Part shown: positions 47,832 to 60,897 of the stretch, piece by piece
Position numbering within the stretch: position 1 is the stretch's first letter
Layout: the number at the start of each line of letters is the position of its first letter
Assembly: GCA_024180945.1 (NCBI GenBank)
Contig: JAKSGN010000002.1
Coordinates: 2,604,001-2,668,000, forward strand
DNA from: Macrophomina tecta
Lineage: Eukaryota > Ascomycota > Dothideomycetes > Botryosphaeriales > Botryosphaeriaceae
Direction of reading: 5' to 3'
Length of the DNA stretch: 64,000 bases
Notes under the pieces: generated by a model
Seen by the model: the letters and a program-made list of their open reading frames with translations, nothing else
Told to the model about the DNA's origin: nothing
Database searches by the model: none
Made by a program: the position numbers and the translations under genes

Positions 47832-48357
47832 TTAATCGCCACCTGGCGCGGCAGAAGCTCTGCTAGAGCCCTCGGAAGAACTTTTGCTCGTGTGGAGCCA
47901 CAGAGGGCCTTCCATGCGCAGGCGCGGGCAGATCATCCAGAAACTGCGCTCGAGACACGCCGTAAGGTCGCCAGCTGGATCGTAGAAGAACGACAGGCGC
48001 GGGAAGACGTAAGACCTGAACAGGCGCACTTCGGGCTTTACCACTCCCTTTGGATTGTCCGCAAAGTGGGCTTGCAGGCGCTCGCGGACGGCTAGCCTGC
48101 TACCGTCGTACCTGTCGGGGTTGTCGGACGTGCCAGCCGGGTCGAGGGGGTAGAGGCTCTCACATTCAGTGCAGGAGTATGCTCGGCATGGCTGTTTATG
48201 GGTGGTAGAAGTTGTGGACTCGAGTTTTCTTTTGCGTTGTTTTGGCCTTACTTTCTTTCCATGCAGCTGGGAGTAGGAAGCAGCGTTAAGGGGAGCCGCG
48301 ATATGAGGTTGAAATGACTGTGCTCCGGACTTTTGTGGATGAGATACTGGGGCGGAC
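47832..48357 (-). CDS. Probable C-terminal exon of an unknown protein
   Basis: A minus-strand frame of 174 codons plus stop has no in-frame Met in its first 110 codons but looks clearly coding. It has a basic patch (GKKVRPKQRKRK), a CRAYSCTECESLYPLDP motif with a CxxC that could bind zinc, then DRYDGSRLAVRERLQAHF, RLFRSYVFPRLSFFYDP and LERSFWMICPRL. A TTCTAG splice acceptor lies exactly at its 5' border (48358-48359), so at least one upstream exon is expected. The nearest ATG, at about 48,445 (MATLSPSCCSVLG), would need an intron of only about 30 nt, which is too short to trust. The gene may be real with a distant first exon, or a 5'-truncated relic. No family name can be given; the pattern resembles small uncharacterised fungal proteins. 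Confidence 0.5.
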
Positions 48358-49098
48358 CTAGAATGTGGTTACTTTAGGTCACAGTACCACTGTTTGAACA
48401 CCGACGTCCCAACACTGAACAACACGACGGCGAAAGTGTGGCCATGTTAAAGTGGGTCTGGGCTTTCGCATTTTGCTCTCTGTTTGAGAGCCGCTGAAGT
48501 AGAAGTAAGAGTGTCACTGGCTCTCTGAGGTTAAGGATGAAGATGATCGCAGGACAGGCATGCATAAGCGATCCTCGTCTGAACAAGCTTCCTTGGCACA
48601 CCTTTTGATGCATTGTTGGTACCCCTTCGGGATGCGTGCATATTCCTGCTTCTATTTTTTTTTTTTTTCCGATAACCGAGATTGAGCACAAATTTCCCGG
48701 TCGACAAGATCCCAGTAGTTCGGGACGCAAACGAGAAATCATCTTTCCATCCGGCGATAATCGGAGACGGCGAGTTCAGACATCGGCACATCACGGGTGC
48801 AGGAATGTGGAGACCGCAAATGTGGGGAAGTTCTCTTCTCACGAAAACCGTCACGGGGAACGGCGTCGTGCCTAGAAGCTTAATTGAGTCATGCACATGG
48901 GATTATGACTGGAGTGAAGGAAATCATGCAAGCAAACACTGAATAGCAAATCTTAGTCTATCTTCTTCCTTTGACCGCTGACAAATTGAAGTGATTGAGA
49001 CAGTACAGGGTGTTCAAACAAAACAAACAGGAAGCTCTTTACAATATCCAGACATTTAAGACGAAAAATCCACCCAACATGCGTGTCTTTTCTCCGAT
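48358..49098. other. Spacer upstream of the probable exon and 3' of PCS60
   Basis: About 0.74 kb. It should contain the missing 5' exon or promoter of the probable gene on the left and the 3' untranslated region of PCS60 on the right. A T run lies at about 48,655-48,668. Confidence 0.4.
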
Positions 49099-50728
49099 CT
49101 ACAATTTGGCCTTCGGCTTCTCTTGCTTGAGCATGGCGTCCGCAACATTTCTCCTCTGAATCTTGCCGGTTGCAGTCTTCGGCATGACATCCGTGAAGAA
49201 GACCTTCTTAGGCAGCTTGAACTTGGCTACGCGGTCCTTGAGCCAGTCCTTCAGCTCGTCTCCAGTGAGCTTCTGGCCCTCCTTCAGCACAACAGCAACG
49301 CCGACATCCTGACCGTACATCTCATCCGCAATGGCGAAGCTGACGGCCTCAGAGATGGCCGGGTGCTGGGCGAGAACGTTGTCAAGCTCAATGGGCGAGA
49401 TCTTCTCACCACCCTTGTTGATGAGTTCCTTGATGCGGCCGGTGATGATGACATAGCCTTCTTCGTCGACCTTGCCCTGGTCTCCTGTGCGGAAGAAGCC
49501 CTCCTTAGTAAAGCTAGTCTTGTTGGCTTCGGGGTTGTTGATGTAGCCCTTGGTGACGTTCTCGCCCCGGATACAGATCTCGGCCTCCTTGCCCTGAGGC
49601 ACCTCCTTTCCATCCTGGTCAAGGATCTTGACCTCCACGCCCTGGCCAACACCAACACTACCGGGCTTGCGAGGGCCATTCTGTGGGAGGGGGTTTGAGG
49701 TCATTTGATGCGCTGCCTCGGTCATAGCGTATGCCTCGAGGACGGGTGCATCGAACGTTTTCTCGAGCTCATGGAAGGTCTTGGGTGACAGAGGAGAAGA
49801 GCACGAGCGGATGAATCGGATGTTAGGCTTGGGGTTAGGGGGCGGATTCTTGAGCAAAATCTGGTGGATCGTTGGCACTGCGGTGTACCAATTGGCCTTG
49901 TGCTCGTTGAAGTCTCTCCAAAATTCATGAGCGGAGAACTTGGGAGGAACGATAACCGAACCAGCGGAGTGGAGTGGTGCAAGGAAGCCTGCCAACAGGC
50001 CGTGTACGTGGAACAGCGGCATGACCAGCATCGTGCGATCCTGTGGGGAGAGTTGGTACGTCGCTTGAATGTTCTCTGTGCATGTGTCAGTAGCGTTCTT
50101 AATCGCCCAATGGACTGCGCGTAGATGATCGCATGGGAGTACTGATAAGGAACATACTCATGGTCCTTGTGAGGTTACGGTGGGTCAAAGGTACGGCCTT
50201 GGGCCTGCCAGTGGTACCACTGGTGTGGAGGACAAGAGCGACATCCTCGGGCTGAGCCTGCTCGACCTTCTGGTTTGCCTTGCCCTTCAGCTTTCCATCG
50301 TCCTTCACATCCAGAACCACCTCCTTTCCATTCCAGTAGCACTCGGCAATGGCAGCCTGGTATTTCCTGGCAGCCCTCACAGCCGGCGAGTCCTGGGCGA
50401 ACTGGCCCTTGGGAACCAGGGCAACGGCGGAGCTCAGGTCGTCGATGTAGAACTCGAACTCGCTCTGCTTGTAGGCAGGGTTGAGAGGAGCAGCGATGGC
50501 CCTTTGCCACGAAGCTGCGAGAAAAGAGACGATAAACTCGTAGCTGTTCGGCAGAGCTATCGAGACGGCCGAGGCCGGGGTAATGCCCAGGGCAGCAAGC
50601 TTTCTCTGGAAAGAAGCAACTTCGGCGCTCAGCTGCTTGTAGGACACGGACAGAGCTGGCTTGCCGGGGACTATAACGGCAGTGGACTGCGATTGGGTCG
50701 AAAAGGCGTTGGCGAGAGTGGTAGCCAT
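49099..50728 (-). CDS. PCS60: Peroxisomal acyl-CoA/oxalyl-CoA synthetase (Pcs60-like)
   Basis: Two exons (50158-50728, 49099-50075) around an 82-nt intron give 515 residues. This is an AMP-forming adenylate enzyme: the phosphate loop VLHTSGTTGRPKAVPLTHRN spans about residues 166-185, the motif EAYAMTEAAHQ and the hinge region FFRTGDQGKVDEEGYVIITGRIKE follow, and the catalytic Lys is in KTATGKIQRRN near the end. The C-terminus AKL is a type 1 peroxisomal targeting signal. In yeast and plants the closest relatives (Pcs60/AAE3) convert oxalate to oxalyl-CoA for detoxification; a medium-chain or 4-coumarate-like specificity is the alternative. It is transcribed divergently from the SPF45 gene with 397 bp between start codons. 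Confidence 0.93.
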
Positions 50729-51125
50729 GATGGCGGATAAGGAATGCCTGGAGACACTATGTCGGCAGAAGACGGCAGACAGCTAGCGAGGAGGATGAAC
50801 TGCGAAACAGGAATATTAAGTAGGCGGGTATGCGGCGCCAGAAAAACCACGGCACGGAAAATCGGACGGGAAGCCGGCAGAGGGAGAAGTCGGGAGGCAG
50901 CTGTGTCGCCGATGGTGTCATTGATACGCGGGACCGTGCGTAGGAAATCATCGAGCAGCAGCATCTCCGCGCGCCGAGCCCACGCCCGACGCCGCCGCCG
51001 TCCCGCAGCGAAGCCGCCCGAGCCAAGCTTGCGCGCGCATCCACTCCGGCGACACCCACCCTCGCACGCGCAATCGCCCGCATCACCACCCGCTCGCCGC
51101 CCCGGTCCTGGCCAGCTCACTCGCC
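50729..51125. promoter_or_regulatory. Divergent promoter region, PCS60 / SPF45
   Basis: 397 bp between two start codons facing away from each other. It is very GC-rich on the SPF45 side, and no TATA box was found. The two genes have no obvious functional link, so shared regulation need not follow. Confidence 0.45.
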
Positions 51126-52924
51126 ATGGCCCAGGAGAATTCGGACAACCCCCAGCCGCGGGGCTTGTCCTCATTCGCCAACCTGCTTGGCTCCAATGCC
51201 GGCACCATCTCGAGCGCGCCTGTCATGTACAATCAGCAGCCCGGCGCCGACGAACAGCAGCAGCAGGACGCCCCCCCGGCCAAGAAGCAGCATCTAAACT
51301 CAGGTACCTATAGCGCGCCTTTAGCGGTTGCTTTCAGGAAGATGTAGAATAGTGACTTATGCAGCGCCGTGTTAACCCGAGCAGCAGCGCTCCGCTTCCA
51401 ACCCACCAAGCGTCCACAGATCCAGTCGCAGAAGAAGACCAAGCCTGCCTTTCCCAAGCCCGCTGCCCCCGCCCAGTCGTCCGCCTCGCCAGACCCTCAA
51501 GCGCAAGCAAACAAGCCCGCCGCAGCTCCCAGCATCGTTGCGCTGGCCGCAAACCCGCCCTCCAAAGCCTCACTCGCCGACTTCATCAACGACGACGATG
51601 ACAGCGGCTTTTATGTCGCCAGTCAGCCAAGGTCGCGCGGCGGCCGCAAGAACAAAAAGAAGAAGAAGAAGAACTACGAGGAACAGGAGCAGAACTGGGA
51701 TGACATCTACGATCCCTCACGGCCCAACGACTATCAGGCGTACAAGGGTAGCGAGGAGCAGATGCGCGAGATCTCCGACTGGAAAGACCATCTATATCGT
51801 CACAGAGCACTACGGGGTGCGTCAAAAGATCGTTCAGACAGCGAAGAGGAAGATTATCAGCGCTCGCGCATGAAGTGTATGTTGTTCGCCAGCTCCGCGA
51901 CTTTGGGATCACCTGCTCACAGACTTGTAGCCCAGTTTGCTCCGCCAAAGAATTACAATTTCGCACCACCGTCGAACCTCAATACACCTACACCTCCTGC
52001 ACCCTCTGCTTCTGCTGAGGTACCTGATGACCCGAGCGGCGAAGACGCATACGCACGCCGCCTGCGCCTGAGTGGTTTAGATGCTCCTCCTCCTCCTCCA
52101 CCGCCCGAAGAGCCCGACAATACGGTCCCATCTCCTACAGAAGCCGCAGCACCAGCAGGGACCATCTCTCGCGCCCCCGTCCGCTATGACGTGCCTGCTC
52201 CCACTCAAGATCCGCCTTCAGACTCGTATGCTGAGAACAGGGCACTTGACTCTACTACCACTCAAGAGTCGGAAGATGGTCCCCGCTCGAAGACTCCTGG
52301 TCAGAAGGGCTTTGCTCAACGGATTATGGAGAAGTATGGCTGGGAGAAGGGGAAGGGTCTCGGCGCCAATGAGACCGGTATTATTACGCCGCTAGCGATG
52401 AAGGCCGAGAAGCGCAAGAAGCTTCCTGATGCTAAGGGTGGAGGATGGGCTGGCCCCGGCGGCATGGGCAAGATTACTGGCGGCAAGAAGGCGAAAGGCA
52501 GTGAGGAAGAGGGCAAGCATGGCAAGATGAGTGCTGTGGTAGTCATGACCAACATGTTAGTTGGCCTAGATTTGCAGCAGGAACTCGACGATGGGAGTCT
52601 CATGCAGGAGATTGGCGAAGAACTTGACAAAGCTGTAAGTGCTAGATATGTTGACCCTTTTTTTCTGGGACTCGGTTATAATAACGGTAAACAAAGGGCG
52701 GGCGTCTCGAGCGCATCTACATCGATCGCTACAGTGGCTCCAACGATGTCCCGGTGTTTGCCAAGTTCACCAACGAGCTGTCGGCTTTGCGGGCGGTAAA
52801 TGCCATGGACGGACGGGTCTTCAATGGTAACACGATTCGGGCCCGCTACTTTGACGTGGACAAATTCGAGAAAGGAGACTACACCTTGGACTTTTCTCAG
52901 GAGCAGAACGAGAAATCGGAATAG
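51126..52924 (+). CDS. SPF45: Spf45/RBM17-type splicing factor (G-patch + RRM/UHM)
   Basis: Four exons (51126-51303, 51382-51876, 51931-52634, 52697-52924) give 534 residues. The N-terminal half is disordered, with poly-Gln, Pro-rich and Lys-rich stretches. A G-patch follows (GFAQRIMEKYGWEKGKGLG, then ITPLAMKAEKRKK). The C-terminal RRM starts at VVVMTNMLV and ends GNTIRARYFDVDKFEKGDY; the R-Y-F in this position is the mark of a U2AF-homology motif, which binds ULM peptides of splicing factors. Homologues act at the second step of splicing and in alternative splice-site choice in the nucleus. Intron 1 ends in a NAGNAG acceptor (51380-51384), so isoforms of 534 and 533 residues are possible. 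The short linker exon structure closes in frame throughout. Confidence 0.93.
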
Positions 52925-53517
52925 GTTGCTTTGCTGGAACAATAATGGACGATGATTTGGCCCCATAATGAAGGGATTTCGACCGGAAAGATGAGATAGT
53001 GCATCCAATTGTATTAGTAGATCTTGGTGGGAAAATGCACATCATGAATTGATGAAGCGAATGCTCCGATAAGAGGGGACTTCATGAAATCTCTCTGCGT
53101 GAATGCGTATGCAAGAGTGATGTTAACCTATCCAAACAGCGCAGCACTGATCATGGCTCTGACTTTGACGAGGTTGCTAATTCACCGTCTCTTCAGATGT
53201 CTGACCGTTTTTGTTGCAGCCAGCGGCTGTCTTGGCCGTCTCTCAGGCCAGCCGGAAGCCCAAGATCCGATTTAACAGGCAGTGAATGCAGGGCCATGTG
53301 GGTCGACACGTGGAGCAGGGCAAGTGCCGCAGTGGCGGCTTCGGGCGGTCGGGCGGTCGCTAAGCAGCTCAGGCCAGAGTCACCCTATCGATAGACGCCC
53401 TCCGCCGGGCAATTTCACCTCCACCCTACACCTCCGCAATTCTCCTTCCCTCCTCCACTCGTTCCGTGGAAGCTTTTAATCTTTCGTTTTTTAGTTCTCT
53501 TTGCTTTTTCCTCCATC
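52925..53517. other. Intergenic, SPF45 3' flank and desaturase promoter
   Basis: About 0.59 kb between two genes on the same strand. A pyrimidine-rich block (CACCTCCACCCTACACCTCC, then TTCTCTTTGCTTTTTCCTCC) lies just upstream of the desaturase ATG, as is common in fungal core promoters. No gene was seen. Confidence 0.5.
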
Positions 53518-54828
53518 ATGCAGTCGTCGGTAACCACCACGACTGTTGTCGAACCGAAGAAGAAGAATGTCGAGCAGGACTTCTTCTGGACGTATACCGA
53601 GGAGCCGCACCGGACAAGGCGCATGGCCATAATCAAGGCTCACCCCGAGGTGCGTTCGGACCAACCACTCCGCTTGCATTGATTTCTCTGAAGCTAAAGC
53701 ACGTGTCTGCCAGGTCACGAAGCTCTGCGGCCCCGAGCCATTGACTAAATACGTCGTCGCCGGTGTCGTCGCACTGCAAGTAGCATGCGCCTACCTCCTC
53801 CGCAATTCGCCCATCCTCTCCTGGCCCTTCTTCCTCACTGCCTACATCATTGGTGCCACCGCCAATCAGAACATTTTCCTCGCAATCCATGAGATCTCGC
53901 ACAATCTGGCCTTCCGGTCGCCAATGGCGAACCGTCTGTTCGCCTGTTTCGCGAATTTGCCCATAGGCATTCCGTACAGTGCTTCGTTCAGAGTACGTGT
54001 TTATCTTGAGCACCTACCGCTTGTGTGGCCCGAATTTGCTTCAAAAAGGCCATATAGTATAGCCTACTAACACTCGCACCAACTGTTTAGCCGTACCACC
54101 TCACGCACCACAAGTCCCTCGGCGTCGACGGCCTCGACACCGACCTCCCCACCGCCTTCGAAGCCGTTTTCCTCGACTCCGTCCTCGGGAAATCCTTCTT
54201 CGCGACCTTCCAAATCTTCTTCTACGCGCTGCGGCCCATGTTCATTTACCAGCTGCCCATCTCCAAAATCCACCTTTTCAACATCGTCGTGCAGGTCGCC
54301 TTCGACTACGTGCTCGTCAAGACGTGCGGCTGGAATGCCTTCTGGTACCTGATCGCGTCGTCGTTCCTGGCGGGCTCTCTGCACCCCTGCGCCGGCCACT
54401 TCATCGCCGAGCACTACGTCTTCGAGCGGCAGCCGCCCGAGGCACACACCGACGCGGCGACGGCCGCCGCCATGAAGCTGGCCCCGCCCCCGGAGACCTT
54501 TTCGTACTACGGCCCGCTCAACTTCTTTACCTACAATGTCGGTCTGCACAACGAGCACCACGACTTCCCAGCCGTGCCGTGGACGCGCTTGTGGGAGGTC
54601 AACCGCATCGCCAAGGAGTTCTACGATCCGCTGCCGCAGCACCGTAGTTGGGTTGGCGTGATCTGGCAGTTCATTTGGGACAAGGAGGTTGGCATGTGGT
54701 GCAGGGTTAAGAGGGCTGAGGGTGGCAGGAAGGTAGGTGGGGGTAATGGACCGCAGTGTGTGCAGGCGGGGTGGAAGGAGGAGGAGTTGGGGGCGAACGA
54801 GGCGTCGTCGATTCCTGGGGTGAAATGA
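53518..54828 (+). CDS. dsd1: Sphingolipid delta-4 desaturase (DES1/Dsd1 type)
   Basis: Three exons (53518-53649, 53714-53992, 54091-54828) give 382 residues. The N-terminal sphingolipid-desaturase motif is present (DFFWTYTEEPHRTRR near residue 21). Three histidine boxes follow: HEISHN at about 103, HLTHHK at about 140 and HNEHHD at about 290, spaced as in the membrane fatty-acid-desaturase superfamily that binds a di-iron centre. Hydrophobic segments between the boxes indicate four membrane spans in the endoplasmic reticulum. The enzyme introduces the 4,5-trans double bond into dihydroceramide, an early step toward fungal glucosylceramide. Intron 2 carries a TACTAAC branch site. A C4-hydroxylase activity is possible, as in bifunctional relatives, but delta-4 desaturation is the usual fungal function. 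Confidence 0.94.
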
Positions 54829-54915
54829 TCTCAAAAGTGCGCTGTTGTCATGATAGTCGTATCATTGAATGAAGGCATGAGAAAAAGGGAACGGTCATGA
54901 TTGCATTAGATGGAA

Positions 54916-54930
54916 GGGGGGGGGGGGGGG
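54916..54930. repeat. Poly(G) tract, 15 nt
   Basis: Fifteen consecutive G in the short convergent spacer after the desaturase gene. Such runs can form G-quadruplexes with other molecules and often cause sequencing length errors. Confidence 0.85.
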
Positions 54931-55015
54931 AAATGATATCAAGCAACCTTCACGCCAGCATGATGGTCGAAGCGGTCTCCTCGAACACGGATCCACTTCT
55001 CTTCGGATCCTTTTC

Positions 55016-55417
55016 TTACAGCTTCTCCTTCCTCATTTCTCTAACAGCACCTCTGGCATGGCCAAGCAGAAGCTCATCCACGCTCACGCCATCCGACATT
55101 TTCAGCAGATAGCCCTGATACACGGGCGCCAGCCCATGCGCCATGCGCCGCGCCGCCGCTTCCGCCGTGTACGCCGCAATCAACCTGGGAAGAAGTGGTG
55201 GCGGCTGGCCACTCCGTCCCGCAGCTTCGGCCCGCGCGGCGACTGCACGGAGGAACTCCCCATCCGAGTGTGACAGCGGCGGCAGGGGCAGCTGGAAGTC
55301 GGCGCTCTGGTCGTCTCGCCCTGTGTCTGCTGTGGGTCTGGCGTCATCGGCGTCGTGGATGCTGGTGGCAGGGAAGAAGTCCTTGTGGTCGTCTTTGTCA
55401 TCGCCAGCGCCGTCCAT
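55016..55417 (-). CDS. Small acidic/alanine-rich protein of unknown function
   Basis: An ATG at 55417 (MDGAGDDKDDHKDFFPATS) opens 133 codons ending VREMRKEKL. The frame is open further upstream to 55882, but those residues are low-complexity and start in a Pro/Ser-rich stretch, so the internal Met is preferred. The N-terminal third is Asp-rich, the middle has LPLPPLSHSDGEFLRAV, and the C-terminal half is helical (IAAYTAEAAARRMAHGL, then VSVDELLLGHARGAVREMR). No known domain, signal peptide or membrane span was seen. It lies convergently to the desaturase gene. Coding potential is moderate and a chance frame in GC-rich DNA cannot be excluded. Confidence 0.5.
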   Translation of the reverse strand: MDGAGDDKDDHKDFFPATSIHDADDARPTADTGRDDQSADFQLPLPPLSHSDGEFLRAVAARAEAAGRSGQPPPLLPRLIAAYTAEAAARRMAHGLAPVYQGYLLKMSDGVSVDELLLGHARGAVREMRKEKL

Positions 55418-56202
55418 GGCGACGGGGGGCCTTTTGCTGGACGGTGGTTGGCGGGATATTTCTGGCTCTCGATCGTCTGCTGGCGGCGGCGGTGGTGGTG
55501 GTGGTGTTGGGGTTATGGAGCCCCGTCTGAAACAGGGCGTTTGTTTCAAGATATGCGCAGTGCGCGGATGACGGGGGCTTTTTCTTGTGACGTCCTTCCT
55601 GCTTTGTGCGTGCGTGCGCGGAGGGATGATGCGTTCGTCTGCTTGGAAGGTGGGCGGGCCCGGAATTGCCGTGCCACCTCCTCGCCGCATGCAAGACGGC
55701 ACTCCCCGACGCTGTTCGCACGCAGGAGGTGCCTTGGGTGAAACGGACAAGAGAAAGAGGCCGGGTGAGCTGGGCGTGGGCGTGGGCGTGCATTGGCAAG
55801 CCATGGCCCCGCTGGGGGCGTTCTCCGCCGAGGCTCCCGGACAGACACACGCCCTACCGGTATTGGCGGGGTGGTGGGGCACGAATCAATCGATGGCCCC
55901 CCCATTCCCACGACGACGCCGCCCTGCGGACTGCATGGAGAGCCCGCCGCACACGCGGGAAATCTTCTTTCCGCCGAAACGCAGGCGCATTGACGCTCCA
56001 TGCTTCCTTCCTTTTTCCTTGTTCCTCATCCTCACTGTCAGAGAATCCGCATTCACGTCACGCGAGGAGGGTCAAGTTACCGGATTGGTCGTCCGCGTTC
56101 GTATACCGTACAATCCTCCTTGTTATAACTCACCTTCCTTCCAATCAGCCTTCGTCCGTGGCTTGCTTTAGAATTCATCCGGACGAGGTCTCGAGCTTCT
56201 TC
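55418..56202. other. Intergenic, between unknown small gene and the YCII gene
   Basis: About 0.78 kb with GC-rich frames on both strands that have no domains. It is the presumed promoter region of two divergent genes. A CT/TTCC-rich stretch near 56,010-56,030 is typical of fungal promoters. Confidence 0.5.
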
Positions 56203-57047
56203 ATGACTGCCGTCTGCCTCTCCCGCCGACTATTCTTAAGCAGCGCACGTCCAGCATTTGCCTGCCTCCGAGCATTCCCGACTACCTCTCTTTCTTCTTC
56301 TTTGGTCACCGGTACCCCACTACCAATCAACATCACCAACAACATCAGTCCCGCCGCATCCAGAAAGATGTCGACCTCCACCGAGCCCCAGAAGTACGAA
56401 TGGCTTGTCATCCTGCCCGACCAGGCCGGCGCTCTGCCCCGCCGCATGGAAGTCCGGCAGTGAGTGTTCTCTTCTCCCTTTGTAGCGGCCCCCACTCTTC
56501 ACAAGAGCTTCTACCTCCGTCTCGGTACCCCAACGAGACCAACCGACTACCCGTACCACAAAAAGTTTCCGCCCCGATTATCACATCTCATACCGCAACA
56601 ACAGCTCCGTTCAAATTGCAATAACTGACACCATAAAAAAAAAGACAACATCTCCAAAACCTGCAGACCTACCCGCCTGACTTCTGGCTTTGGGGCGGCG
56701 GCTTCTTGGAGGACGTGCCCAAGGAAGGCGAGCCGATGAAGATGCTCGGCTCCGCCATGCTGGCGTGGGCCTCCTCCAAGGAGGAGGTGCTTGAGAAGCT
56801 GAAGAAGGACGTCTACACTGAGAACCGCGTGTGGGATTGGGAGAAGGTACCGTCTTTCCGAATTTTTCCCTCTCTTTCCCTCTTCTTCTTCGCTCGGTTA
56901 GACGAGTTTGGCCGGGCACTTCCTGCAGCGGATTGTCGATTGGCAGTGCCGTGGTAATGGTGTTTCGGAAATTATCTGATGCTCACTTCCATGTCTCAAC
57001 AGGTTCAGATCTACCCGTTCAAGAGCGCCATCAGGAAGCCATTGTGA
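56203..57047 (+). CDS. YCII-domain protein with a mitochondrial-type N-terminal extension
   Basis: Three exons (56203-56459, 56645-56846, 57003-57047) give 167 residues. The YCII-related core starts at about residue 60: YEWLVILPDQAGALPRRMEVR, then PDFWLWGGGFLEDVPKEGEP, LGSAMLAWASSKEEVLEKL and WDWEKVQIYPFKSAIRKPL. This is a ferredoxin-like alpha-beta fold of about 100 residues; bacterial relatives may be small dimeric enzymes, and the fungal role is unknown. The first 55 residues (MTAVCLSRRLFLSSARPAFACLR) are Arg/Ser/Ala-rich without acids, a typical mitochondrial presequence. A second Met at 56368 (MSTSTEPQKYEW) matches the start of ordinary cytosolic family members, so two products are possible from one gene. 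Confidence 0.85.
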
Positions 57048-59151
<2,104 letters not shown>

Positions 59152-59841
59152 CTTGTCTGGTGTGAGGGAGATGTTGGAATGGAGAACAGCGGGGCAAGTG
59201 GTTTAAGAGGCGAGCAGCACATCTTGATAGTGGGTCCGTGCGGAGCGGCGTTCAAGCGGACTTCCGGCGTCCGGCTGCGCGGTAAGGCTAAGCTCCCTCG
59301 AGACCCCTCTGCCTCTATATGCTACCGGTAGCCGGAGGGACCATGACTAGGAAGTCTCAGACAGTGTTCGTGACTTATCCGACAACGGAATGCCTATCCC
59401 TATAGAATTGCGCGGCTCTCCTTGGGAGACGAAGAGGCACGGCCGACTGCGCTTCAGGAAGTAGTTGCACCATAATTCAGAGTGTGCAGGACCTCTGCAT
59501 ACGTCAATCCGTCTCTGCGATCGGTTAATACGTGTAGTGGGTTTGGATCCGCCAGAGGTCTCATGGCACTAATTTTGACCCGAGAATCTGCCTTGTAGGT
59601 AGTATACTGAACTCCGCATATCTCAAGCATCGCATCAACGCGGCCACGACTATCGGCACGGGCTGCTCTACCAGCTCGTTGGGCCCGCTTTGCTTGGCGG
59701 GTCCGCCACCCGCAATACCCTCGTGCACTTCCGCTGTCGGAGACGTCATCATTGATGACTACTTTCACCCCCGACATCCTCTCTAGAACCAGCCTTCGTT
59801 CTCCCGCCCGACCCCCTACACAATCGATCCAAGAATGAGGC
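59152..59841. promoter_or_regulatory. Divergent promoter region, MAP2 / J protein
   Basis: 690 bp between two start codons facing away from each other. Open frames here (59454-59876 minus) overlap the J-protein start and lack domains. No TATA box was clear. Confidence 0.45.
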
Positions 59842-60897
59842 ATGCTACGCCTCTCGCTCTCCTCGCGAAATCCCATTCCGCTGTTTGCAGTGCATCAACG
59901 TCCGCAGCAGCAATGCAGCACGCGCCAATTCCACGCCTCGGCCGCACGTCGCGACAGCACTGAACCGCAGAAGGACCACTACGAGACGCTCGAACTTCCC
60001 CACACCGCGAGCGCAACAGAAATCAAACGGTAAGCCCATCGATCAGCACCCATAAAACAAGAAAAGAAAGAAAAACTTTCGAATTACTTGTTACCTCCGC
60101 CGCCACCAATCCATTCACAATTCCAAAACTAATCTCCCACTCCCACCAGCCAATTCTACACCCTCTCCAAACGCCACCACCCCGACCACAACAAAGGCGA
60201 CCCCAACTCCTCCTCCCGCTTCGTCCGCATCAGTGAAGCCTACCACGTCCTGGGTAGCCCCGAAAAACGCAGCCGCTACGACCGCGACCTCGCGCGCACG
60301 CGCCCCTCCGCCCACACTCACGCCCACCACCACCCGCCCTCCTACGCCGGCCCGGCGGGCTCGCGTCCGCCCTCCGGCCTGAGCAGACGGCGCACGCAGT
60401 TCCGCGGGCCGCCGCCGTCCTTCTACCGCAACGGCGCGTGGGGCGCGCACGGCGCGAAGCGGGCGGCGGCGGGCGGCTACGATGGCGCGGGGAGCGCATC
60501 GTCCAGCCACCACTATAACAACGACGACAACACGGCCGGCCACCACGCGGGTCAATCGACCTCGTCTTCCGCCGGCGGCGGCAACACGTACACGGGCGCC
60601 TTTTACGCGTCGCCGGGCGGCGGGTTCGGGCCGGGGCAGGCGGAGCGCGGGTGGGACAACCGCATCCCGCACTGGGACCGGGTGGCGCACACGCGCACGC
60701 AGGAGGGCATCGCGGCGACGCTGGCACGGAGGGCGGCCAGGAGGAGGAGTGGTGGCGGGGAGACGGTGGATGAGATGAAGAATGGTGGCGGCCCCTGGAG
60801 CTTGTTGATCAACTTCTTCGTGGTGAGCGGGGCCATTGCGATCGTGGCGAGTATACCGAGTTTTGTGAACAATAAGAGGAAGGAGAAGGCGAAGTAG
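59842..60897 (+). CDS. Membrane-anchored mitochondrial J-domain protein
   Basis: Two exons (59842-60029, 60150-60897) give 311 residues. The N-terminus MLRLSLSSRNPIPLFAVHQRP, followed by RQFHASAARR, resembles a mitochondrial presequence with a processing site. The J domain spans about residues 46-105 (DHYETLELPHTASATEIKRQF) with the HPD tripeptide in RHHPDHNKG, needed to stimulate Hsp70 ATPase. No Gly/Phe-rich or zinc-finger region follows; instead a disordered Gly/Ser/His-rich linker leads to one membrane span (LLINFFVVSGAIAIVASI) and a short basic tail (NNKRKEKAK). This type C layout resembles fungal Jid1-like or DNAJC30-like proteins of the inner mitochondrial membrane. The intron of 120 nt falls inside the J domain, two residues before the QFY start of helix II. 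Confidence 0.9.
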
